Shown one piece after another: positions 51,031 to 60,492 of a stretch of 64,000 nucleotides of DNA. The translations under genes were made by a program, and so were the position numbers. The stretch is from contig JASSKH010000022.1 in NCBI GenBank assembly GCA_031763025.1, positions 468,628-532,627 of the forward strand, given 5' to 3'. A model generated the notes under the pieces. It had not been told where the DNA came from. It did not search any database and saw nothing but the letters and a program-made list of their open reading frames with translations. This DNA comes from Macrocystis pyrifera. Taxonomy: Eukaryota > Sar > Phaeophyceae > Laminariales > Laminariaceae. Position 1 is the first letter of the stretch, and the number at the start of each line of letters is the position of its first letter.

Positions 51031-51807
51031 TGATATTGCAGGGGCCGTTGTCTATTGTCCGGGGTTAACTGTTACAGTAGTAGTTGTTGACATTGCGCTG
51101 CCTGTGCCAAGAAAACGCAGCCTCGAAAGTCCCGTTTGGGCAAGATGCAGCGCAATCACCCTCGTGCGAGTGACCTACACTCCCCAGGGAATATGTAATG
51201 GCATCATACCCACGGACCCGTTCTGGCCGTTTCCGCATTGTAGGGATGCGAGAGGGTCCATGGTCATACGAATATGGTCATGCATGATATCGAATACACC
51301 CCTCCCTCCACTGCCGTAGTATTGACCCGAGAACGGGATCCCTGCCGATATTATCCCGACAGACAACCTACAATCAGGGAGTTTGTATCAAGCGGAAGGC
51401 GGGGTGTTTCACGGACGCTGGTACAAATTCCGTACGTGTAGGTCTATGGAAAAATGCGCGATACTTGAAATGTATGAAGAAGAACCCACCATAATGCTTC
51501 CAATCAATCCTGTTTTTTAGTCTCTGATGATTGGAATTTTCGAGTTCCAGGCGTTGGATTGACCGTATGACAGTTTCTTTTGAGTTGTGTGAGTGTTAAG
51601 GTCTTAGTCCGCGTCGGGCTATTGGTAACAAAGGTTGACCAATCGCCCACCCAACCTAAGCCTTATAACGCTCTCCCCCCCAGCAACGGACCGGGTATAC
51701 GGGTCGACGTGCCACCAACACGCGGTTACAGTTTTCGGGGATCCAAACGTATTTTTTCAGATTCTTGACATGACGGGGAAATCCACTTTTCTTTAAAAAG
51801 CGTTTCA
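51031..51807. other. No gene recognised; partial D1 repeat at 51235-51310
   Basis: The inverted D1 landmarks CATTGTAGGGATGCGAG and CATACGAATATGGTCATGCATGATAT are visible. Nothing else is supported. Confidence 0.4.
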
Positions 51808-51893
51808 TGGTGGACGTGAGATTCGAACCCACGACCGACGAACCATGTCCTGCCGACGACGGCAGTGTCAAGTGTACTAAGGCAGTATGGACC
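51808..51893 (-). tRNA. tRNA-like sequence, type II shape, probably degenerate
   Basis: On the minus strand an 86-nt stretch folds like a tRNA with a long variable arm. Read in order: a D-arm (TGCC...GACA), a 5-bp stem CTGCC/GGCAG, a GAC/GTC variable arm, and a good T-arm GTGGG-TTCGAAT-CTCAC with a perfect B-box core GGTTCGAATC. Then GTCCACC-A. The acceptor halves pair at only about five of seven positions and the anticodon loop is 6 nt rather than 7, so a pseudogene or a tRNA-derived SINE head is more likely than a working tRNA. Confidence 0.45.
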
Positions 51894-52769
51894 TAGGGAC
51901 CGACTACTGCTAGCAGGTTGATGCCCTTGGCGCTGTTCTGGTCACTCACACGAGGTGCTTGACGATGGTAGAAGCTCTTGTATTAGTTGCTGTTTTTACC
52001 TCGCTAGATGTCTTCTGAACGAAGGGGCGAGGCGCTCCTCAAAAAAGCAGGCGATAACGCCTGCCAGGTATGATGAGGAGACGATTGCTACAAACAATAA
52101 CGCCGCAACATAGGAGAGGGGATACCATAACATAACAGTATTTGATACCGTTCCCTCTGCTCTGCTACTACTTCTGCTACTTACTGTTTGTTGCTACGAT
52201 GTTGCTGATGCTGGGATGTGGCGCTACCGCTGCTCCCTCGCATGCTATAGACCGTTGGCACTGCTGTGCCGCTGCTGGACAAACAAGACCCGCCGGCACA
52301 ACTTGCTGATTACGGAACCATGGGATCCTAGTCCCGAATGCCGCACGAAGAATATTATCATCACTGTTACGAGTATGTACGTCGTGTGGCGGTGTAATGC
52401 TTACGATCCTGGCTTCATGTCGCGTGGGATGGGCTTTTCGAGTCATACTACAGCAAGCAGTGTTAGTGCCCATTTTGCCACTTACTGTTGTTGTACCCTT
52501 CCCTTCCTTCGCGGCCACATGTGGCCCTTTCCGCTTGATAGTCTCTCGCGTTGAAAACACACACTTGGGTAACTGTGCGGGCCCGAGCCCGCGCGCAGTC
52601 TACGAAGTATATAATATGACATCCAGACATACAAGACAGCTGTACCAGGTACTCTGATATATACAATACAAGACCAGCAGGCGCAAGCGCTTGGTGCACC
52701 AAACGCACCAACTGGCTGTGTGTGTTCTCCGCCTTAAACCGTTCTTTCTACCCGTCGACACGACCAAGT
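51894..52769. other. No gene recognised
   Basis: Open frames on both strands at 52180-52560 have no recognisable domain. An inverted piece of the LINE 3' end (ACCGTTCTTTCTACCCGTCG) lies at 52738-52758. Confidence 0.35.
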
Positions 52770-52773
52770 CCTG

Positions 52774-53365
52774 TTGTTGCCGGTCATTGGTTTCCAGCGC
52801 CGACTTCGTACTGACTGGTACGCGAAGGCCCTCAATCAAGATGACACGTTGCGAGAGCATCGAAACGACCATTCGCAAACGGCGGCTCTTCTTCGCGGAG
52901 GGGGTGGCACGGCAAAGCAAGGAGCGATTACCCAGTCGGGTAATGTTCCGGACGATTGTTGGTGGGGAGAACCCGAGACCTGGTGGACAGTTTTTGACTT
53001 GGCATAGATGCATAGTCGAAGACCTTAGGGAGTTCCGAGCCACCGAAGGGTCAACGGAACTTGCCCCCTTGGCGTTTGGAGTTGAGACCGCGCTGTGGTC
53101 CACTGCTGCAAAAAAGGCGGGGAAGTGGTACGGGGGGATCCTCCAAGCAGCCGAACGGTTCATGGTGAGGTGGCATGAGGCTGAGGCTGAGCTGAGTAGG
53201 CAGCGCCGCGCATCCGCCATGGGTGGTGTCCAAGGGAATGGGGGGGGGGGCAACAGGAGGAGTGGCAGAAAACCCGACCAAGGGAATGCGGAGAGGGGGG
53301 GGGGGACAAGAATAGAAGGGAAACTGCAGTGGACGAAAGTAGGAAGGAGATGGCAGACAAGGTAG
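52774..53365 (+). pseudogene. LINE fragment, RT C-terminal part (copy L-B)
   Basis: Starts at VIGFQRRLRTD and runs to the Gly/Arg-rich tail ending WQTR. A deletion removes part of the DHTTLSYAKAL segment and frames shift twice. More diverged from L-I and L-II than those are from each other. It contains the uninterrupted MITE target (CATAGATGCATAGTCGAAG, 53003-53021). Confidence 0.75.
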
Positions 53366-54454
53366 CATGTACCGGCAGACTAGGAAGTAGGACATGCCTG
53401 TATATACTACTCGTGCCGCCAACTGGTGCAGCTGGTTTGAACGTGGTCTTCCTTTGTCTTCCTTTTGTTTTATATTTTTTATTGCTTGCGCTGATCCTCT
53501 GTGATTTTCATTTTCTTTCTTTCTCTTCCTTCTATTGATAAGCCTTATTGAAGGGGTCGTGTGGCGTGGGTGGATGACGAGCCTGGTTTGCTTGTTTCGT
53601 ATTGTCTGACGCCGAGGGGCCGGACATAGTTGACGAACGCTGGACGGAGGCGGCAGACAGGGTAGCAAGGTACCAGGCGGACTAGCTGGGAGAACCTGGC
53701 TATGCTACTCGTACCACAAATTGCTGCCGCTACCTGGAGGATGCTTTGTGCTTTGGTTTGCCTGTTATTTCCCTCAGTTCTTAGTCTTACTCTATTTACG
53801 GCGAGTAGTAGTGGTGTTTTTCTTATTTTTCCTTTTTTTCCAGCTCATTCCTTTCAAGTGTCCGCCACATCCCCTGCGGGGGGGGCACGACAGTTTGTTT
53901 CCTATATTATGTTTCTTTTTATTTTTCTCCTTCGATTTGTCTTTGTTTTTTCGTCTTTGCTTCGTTTCGTTTCTCTCTTTCATGGAATGTGTATGTCGTG
54001 CCTGTCGTAGGCAGTATGATGACATATATATGGCGTTGCATTGCCCACTGCTGTGCTTATTTTATTTTCTTATTTTCTGTTTTTTTCTTGCGCTGATCCT
54101 CTGTGATTTCATTTTATTTCTTTCTCTTCCTTTCTTCGATTGGTAAGCCTTATTGAAGGAGTCGTGTGGCGTGGGTGGATGACGAGCCTGGTTTGCTCGT
54201 TTCGTGTTGTCTGACGCCGAGGGGCCGGACATAGTTGACGAACGCTGGACGGAGGCGGCAGACAGGGTAGCAAGGTGGCGTGCCTGTCGTATGCAGTATG
54301 ATGACATGGCATTGCATTGCATACGTGGCAACGTGGCATCTCTGTGGCGTAGCTTTGTGACCACAGAGCTTGTATCTCTCTAGGATTGAAGAATCGGCAC
54401 GGACACTGGTTGTGCTGGATGTCGACGGGTAGAAGAAAGAACGGTTTAATGTAA

Positions 54455-54480
<26 letters not shown>
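53366..54480 (+). mobile_element. LINE 3' UTR segments, partly repeated
   Basis: Two or three overlapping runs of the shared 3' UTR. Each contains the motif GGCAGACAGGGTAGCAAGG (53662, 54259) or a T-rich stretch with TTTCAAGTGTCCGCCA, and the last reaches the TGTCGACGGGTAG end at about 54420. Confidence 0.65.
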
Positions 54481-54690
<210 letters not shown>

Positions 54691-54984
54691 GCAAACGTGG
54701 CAACGTAGTATCTCTTATGTGGCGTAGCTTTGTGACCACAAAACTTGTATCTCTTCTACGATCGAAGAAGATTGAAGAATCGGCACGTACACGGACAATG
54801 GTTGAGCTGGAAGTCGACGGGTAGAAAGAAAGGTTCAATGCGATGAACACACACACATCCAGCACAACCAGTGTCCGTGCCGATTCTTCAATCCTAGAGA
54901 AATGCAAGTTATGTGGTCACAAAACTACGCCTCAGAGATACTACTGTACGTTGCCACGTATGCAGTAAGCACAGTGTGTGTGTG
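54691..54984. mobile_element. Opposed LINE 3' ends
   Basis: A forward 3' end (54696-54855: GTGGCGTAGCTTTGTGACCAC to AAGTCGACGGGTAG, then an ACACAC tail) meets an inverted one (54857-54984: CAGTGTCCGTGCCGATTCTTC, GTGGTCACAAAACTACGCC). Confidence 0.65.
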
Positions 54985-56818
54985 TGTGTTCTTCACATTA
55001 AACCGTTCTTCTACTCGTCGACATCCAGCAAGCCCAGTGTCCGTGCTGATTCTTCACCCTAGAAAGATACGAGCTCTGTGGTCACAGACTACGACGCAGA
55101 GATAACACACCGTAATGCATTAATAGCCTACGCAATACCATGCCTTCGCACTAGGTGCGGCCGACACAACATATATACATACGCCAGCAACCAAAATACA
55201 CCATAAAGAAAGAGAAGCAACGAAGAAACCAAACCGAAAAAGAACAAGAAAAAGAAAAAGAAAAGGAGAAGAATCCCAAATAAATAAATAAAATTGGAAG
55301 CCAAAGCTCAGACACATACATACTTACTCCGAGCATGAGCCAAAAGGGACGTGCAAGGGGAAAGATACGAGAAGGAAAAAGGGGACTATGCATCCCGGTG
55401 AACACTTAACTAAGTAAAAAGAGCAATAGTGAGTGGGTCAAAATACGCTCGTCACCCACCCATTATGTAGTACTTCTTTCATAAGGATAAGAAGGGAAAA
55501 AAAAATCAAAATACATACCGAACGGCCGCAGCAGTTGGCGGTATGAGTAGCAAAGAAAAGTCCAACCTATTAGTCGGCCTGGTACCTTGCTACCCTATCT
55601 GCGGTCTCTCTGCTACTCTCTTCTACCGCGGTTTCCCTTCTACCCCTCCTGTTCCCCCCCCTGCCCCCATACACTTGTACGGTGTTCCTTCTACCCCTCC
55701 TGCTGTTACCCCTCCCCCCATTCCCTCTAACACTACCTGCAGCGGATGCACGGCGCTGTCTACTCAGCTTTGCCTCAGTCTCGTGCCACCTGCCCATGAA
55801 CTGTTCAGCTGCTTCGAGGATTCCCCGGTACCACTTTCCCGTCTGTTTTGCTGCAGTGGGCCACAGTGCGGTCCCAACTCCAAAGACTAAGGGGGAGTCG
55901 TCCGTTGATCCCTCGGTGGCTTTGAACACTCTAAGGTCCTCAGCAATGGCCCTAGGCCAAGTCTTGGGCTGCCCGCCTGGTTTCGGGCTCCCCCCACCAG
56001 CGATCGTCCCGAACATCAACCGACTGGGCAATCGCCCCTCGTGTTGCCGCACCACAGCCCCCGCAAAGAAGAGTCGCCGTTTACGGATGGTCGTTTCGAT
56101 ACTTTCGCATCGTGTTATCCTGAGCGCCTTCGCATACGAGAGGGTGGTGTGGTCGGTGCGTAGTCGGCGCTGGAAACCAATGACTCGCAGAAGGACTTCG
56201 TGGTGGGCTGATCGAAGCTTGGCGAAGTGGTCCGCATTGAGGGCCCACGTCACGCAACCGTACAGCAAGGTCTCAATCACCTCGGCCTTCAGCATCCGGA
56301 CTTTCAGACTAAGCGGTGCGTTCGTCCTATCGTACAGTTCCGGACCATACCGTTTGAGGCATGCCCGCATCAGACGGATTCGTCGCTCGATTTCGAAGGA
56401 GAGGTCAGCGTTCTCGTGGATAATGCCTCCTAGGTACAAAAAACTGGGTCGTCTGTTTATACTTTTGGCCTGCAGCTTCGATCGCGAGCGGTGAGGTGGT
56501 AAACGTCTGATCCGGTGTTCGTAGGAGCATCGTCTCTGTCTTCTTCTCGGATACCGTGAGACCTACTGCTTCGAAGACAGTCACGATGACTGTCATCATT
56601 CTTGCAAGGCCTTCCGCCGACTTCGAGACTATCCCTGCGTCGTCTGCATACAGCATACCCCACACAGCCCTTTGCACGCATGCCAACGGTTCCTCTTTCC
56701 CGACAACCCTGTCCTCTTCGAGATGAACCAAATCCCTTATGATGCATTCGTCTTTGCTGAGGCGTACCAGCACGATGTGTACCGCAGCGGCGAAGAACAC
56801 GTTGAACAGTGGACAATG
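54985..56818 (-). pseudogene. 5'-truncated RTE-like LINE (copy L-II)
   Basis: Minus-strand copy reading from the RT (LFNVFFAAAVHIVL) through LYADDAG and the thumb to the basic C-terminus and 3' UTR with a (CA)n tail near 54985. Near-identical to L-I where they overlap. One extra T in a T run at about 56440 breaks the frame between TTQF and LYLGGI; downstream the C-terminal 289-codon frame (56439-55570) is open. The 5' end at about 56818 is joined to another LINE's 3' UTR. Confidence 0.8.
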
Positions 56819-57476
56819 CCATGCCACGTCATCATACTGCATATACGACAGGCACGACATATGAAATGGAGAAAAGAAAGCAAACAAAGAATAAAACGAA
56901 AACAAAGAAGACGCATCGAAAGAGAAAAAGAAGAGAAAAAAACATAGAAGAAACACACTGCTGTCGTGCGTCCCCCCGCAAGGGATGTGGAAGACACTTG
57001 AAAAGAACGCTGTAGTACTTGTAAGCAGAGTGAGAATATTAATTATCGCTAAGAACCAAGGGAGAATAACAGGCAAACCAAAGCACAAAGCATCCTCCAG
57101 GTATATAGCGGCAGCAATTTGTAGTACGATTAGCATAGCCAGGTTCTCCCTCCTAGTCCGCCTGGTATCTTGCTACCCTGTCTGCCGCCTCCGTCCAGCG
57201 TTCGTCGACTATGTCCGGCCCCTCGGCGTCAGACAATGCGAAGCAAGCAAAACAGGCTCGTCATCCACCCACGCCACACGACTCCTTCAATAAGGCTTAT
57301 CAATCGAAGAAAGGAAGAGAAAGAAAGAAAATGAAAATCACAGAGGATCAGCGCAAGCAATAAAAATATAAAACAAAAGGAAGACAAAGGAAGACCACGT
57401 TTAAACCAGCTGCACCAGTTGGCGGCACGAGTAGTATAGATAGGCATGTTCTACTTCCTAGTCGGCCTGGTTGTTG
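56819..57476 (-). mobile_element. LINE 3' UTR (host of the L-II insertion)
   Basis: Reverse complement of 53366-54040: AGTATGATGACGTGGCATGG, the T-rich stretch, GCTGCCGCTATATACCTGG and the module GGCAGACAGGGTAGCAAGATAC. It is cut by L-II at about 56818. Confidence 0.65.
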
Positions 57477-57678
57477 CTACCCTGTCTGCCATCTCCTTCC
57501 TACTTTCGTCCACCGCGGTTTCCCTTCTACTCCTCCTGTTCCCCCCCCTCCCTGCATTCCCTTGGTCGGGTTTTCTGCCACTCCTCCTGTTGCCCCCCCT
57601 CCCCCCATTCCCTTGGACACCACCCCCACGGCGGATGCGCGGCGCTGCCTACTCAGCTCAGCCTCAGCCTCGTGTTCG
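57477..57678 (-). pseudogene. LINE ORF 3' end fragment
   Basis: Encodes EAEAELSRQRRASAVG and the Gly-rich tail ending WQTG, closest to L-B. It stops abruptly at the TTCGAAATATTTAG terminus of the next element. Confidence 0.65.
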
Positions 57679-57880
57679 AAATATTTAGAAGAGAAGGGGA
57701 GAGAGAGCGGCATCACCGACTTTCTGGAAACAGGAAGAAGGGGTCCAACGCTGGCCACGCTGGCCATGCTATGTACGCCGGCGAGGCTTTTGTTCGTTTA
57801 CTCGTATAAAGAATAAACCACTGAGCTACTCAGTCAGCGCTAACTGAGCAGCTCAGTGGTTTAACCTAAATATTTCGAAG
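57679..57880. mobile_element. Small TIR element with internal hairpin
   Basis: Perfect 14-bp inverted ends TTCGAAATATTTAG / CTAAATATTTCGAA, with a strong internal hairpin (20-bp arms, one mismatch, 8-nt loop) at 57815-57862. It lies directly against LINE coding sequence on one side. No transposase. Target duplication not evident. Confidence 0.5.
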
Positions 57881-58079
57881 AAAAGAAGTACCTTTGGGCT
57901 CGATACGGCCTCCCGCCGATAACATCCTCCGGGATTGATCAAGCCCCCAATCAGCGCCTGGTTTTTGCTTCATATTGTCCCCCTCCCTAGTCGTGCATTA
58001 TTTTTCTCAAGTGGTTCACTCCACTGTCGACTCTCTTGGTCGAGTGTTCTTTTGTAGTGGTTCTTTCAACTTGATTTCC
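57881..58079. other. No feature recognised
   Basis: Short sequence between the TIR element and the copia fragment. Confidence 0.35.
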
Positions 58080-59128
58080 CTTTTTCTACCCACTGCAGAA
58101 AAAGCAGAAATACGCTGCCGCAAGCAGCGCGTCTGCGGCTCCTTCATCCATCCTTACCTGGTGCACAGCAGGTTCACCCTCCAGGCGTTGGCTCTGACCT
58201 CGGGTCCGGCCCCGTACTGTCGGGGGGAGTCGGCCCCAGCTGCTGAGCTCTTTCGCTGGCCTCCCCGACAGGACCGCGGGGGGATCCTCACCGTTCCCTT
58301 GGCCGATGTCGGAGGCTGATGCTGCGCCCGGGTCGCTTCCGGCCCTCCCTGCCGAGACCGAGGAGGCGTCCACGGCGCCCCCTTGAGACGAACCCATCGT
58401 CTCGATTGTTTCGCCGCCGGCCTCGCCAGCGGCAGGTGCCTGCTGTGCGCGCTCCTACATAAACGCGTCCAGATCAAAACCCCACGCGACGTCGAGGTCG
58501 TTCAAGTGAACCAGACCGTCGTCCACCTCATCCACCACCCCCTCACCACCTCGATCCGACGTGCTCACGTCGTCTGCCTCTGACCCCCCCTTTTCCGTAG
58601 ACAGGGAGCCATTCGCCTCGGCAGGTACAGGTGGTGCAGGCGACACGCGTTGCCAGGTGACATTGCGCGTGATTAGCACAGTGCGTTTCCTTGTCATTAC
58701 TCGTACTGAGTCTCGGGGGTAGTTTGGTGAAGGGCCAAGGTAAAAGCACTCTTGTGTTTTCGCCTGTGACTTGTTTTCCCTCTTCACCTTGCAGTAGCCA
58801 GGCTTCAGGAAGGGCAGTAGTACTACCGGGGGGGGGCTACCATGCCACATCTCATGCGGCGACTTGCTCTGTGGGTTAGCTGTTGTTGCTGTGCGGTTCA
58901 AGGCGTCACACGCCCAGTGGGACGCTTCCGCCCACAACGACGTAGTGGTCGGGAGTTTCGCGCCAGAAAAAAGGTCTTGAGCCTGGATCCGGCCCGCCAT
59001 TGCGGCCGTCTTAATCAAACCTAGCGCGCGCTCTGCTACTCCATTGTATTGGGGACTGTCAGCCGTCGTGAATTCCGTTGAGTGGGACCCTCTACAGCCT
59101 GTACGGCTACCGGGTCGACCGCAGTTAC
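58080..59128 (-). pseudogene. Ty1/copia integrase C-terminal fragment
   Basis: Minus strand shows STEFTTADSPQYNGVAERAL, matching the end of the integrase core of copia elements. It is followed by LWAEAS, LNRTATTANPQSKSPHEMWH and FYLGPSP blocks typical of the integrase C-terminal/GKGY-adjacent region, then an acidic, Pro/Ser-rich linker. The zinc-binding N-terminus, most of the core, RT and RNase H are missing, and no LTR was found. Its 5' edge joins LINE sequence at about 59128. Confidence 0.7.
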
Positions 59129-59298
59129 GAACACCTCGTGCCACCTCACCATTAACCGTTCGCCTGCTCGAAGATCCCCCGGTACCATTTCCCAGCCTTT
59201 TTTGCTGCAGCGGACCACAGTGCAGTCTCAACTCCAAACACCGAGGGGGCAAGTTCCGTTGACCCTTCGGTGGCTCGGAACTCCCTAGGGTCTTCGAC

Positions 59299-59404
59299 TA
59301 TTACGGGGGCCGATAGTAAATAGGCCCTGATATTGTCAGTAAAAATAGGTAAATATATAGGTTTTTGTTTATACCGTAGGTCCTATTTTGTGTCGTCCGT
59401 AATA
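59299..59404 (+). mobile_element. MITE family M1, copy 14, with proven TA duplication
   Basis: Left TTCGAC-TA-TTACGGGGGCCGATAG; right GTCGTCCGTAA-TA-TGCATC. The LINE relative at 53003-53021 has the uninterrupted site, which in this orientation reads CTTCGAC-TA-TGCATC. Exactly one TA was duplicated. The element's right arm has lost a few bases. Confidence 0.95.
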
Positions 59405-59834
59405 TGCATCTATGCCAAGTCAAAACTGTCCACCAGGTCTCGGGTTCTCCCCACCAGCCATCGTCCCGAACATTACCCGACTGGGTAATCGCTCCTTGCT
59501 TTGCCGTGCCACCCCCTCCCGCAAAGAAGAGCCACTGTTTACGAATGGTCGTTTCGATGCTCTCGCAACGCGTCATCTTGAGGGCCTTCGCGTACGAGAG
59601 GGTGGTATGGTCAGTACGAAATCGGCGCTGGAAGCCAATAACTCGCAACAGGACTTACTTGGTGGTGAACCGTTCGAAGCTTGGCAAAGTGTTCCGCTCT
59701 GAGGGTCCACGTCACACACCCGTACACAGCAGGGTTTCAATCACCTCGGCCTCCAACATTCGGACTTTCAGGCTAAGGGGGGCGGTCGTCCTATAATACA
59801 ACTCCGGGCCGAACCGTTTGAGGCATGCTCGCAT

Positions 59835-60492
59835 GGCCGATCGAAAACGAGGAGTGTTTTTCAGGTTCTTTAGGTAGTCTCTCTAAATTGCGTATTTTTC
59901 CCGATTTGTTTTTGGGGAAAGCCGAAACACTTTACCCCCCCAAAAGGTCGCCTTGACGTTTTTAGGCATCCCTTGCTTTTTTTAGGGGTTTTAGGTACAA
60001 GGGCTACGACGACCGGGCAGCTCCCCCGTGCTAGACGTGCTACCGCTCACGAGCAGACAAGGCTGGCCAGGGTCGTCCCTAAGGCTCTCCGCAGACCACG
60101 GCCGACCGCAGCAAGCGCAAAGTGTCCATGGGGCTCTGTTTTGTGCATCAACGAAGGCGCACCGACGAAGACCACGGAGGCCACCTGATGAGAGTAATCA
60201 CCGCCATACTCGTAGTGGAACTTTGTCGCGTTGGGCATTGTAGCGTGACTATTTGGTGACGGATTTCACTCCCCAAGGCACCGACGCCTGCCTACGAGTC
60301 AGGCCGATGCCAGTGGGACGACCGCATGGATGGTTTCCGCGAGCGCTGGTGCTGTAGTGTCGGTTCTGTGCCGGGTGGACGATATTTCGCGAGCCAGCCG
60401 AGGCACATACTCGGTAAGATTCAACCCTCGCTGAATTTGGTGAAATGCCGAAATTTCAGGAAAAAACGAAATATAATACGTGTCGTTAAGAT
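59835..60492. mobile_element. Foreign 0.66-kb insertion in LINE L-A
   Basis: LINE sequence stops after GCATGCTCGCAT and resumes at GAGACGGATCCGTCG, whereas L-I and L-II are continuous there. A GATCGA box occurs close to both edges. A minus-strand stretch from an ATG at 60236-60238 (MPNATKFHYEYGGDYSHQVA, 63 codons) looks protein-like, but I recognise no family. Confidence 0.55.

Noticed and set aside
55682..56494. 270-codon plus-strand frame
   Set aside because: It is antisense to the LINE L-II reading frame, which has the recognisable RT motifs.
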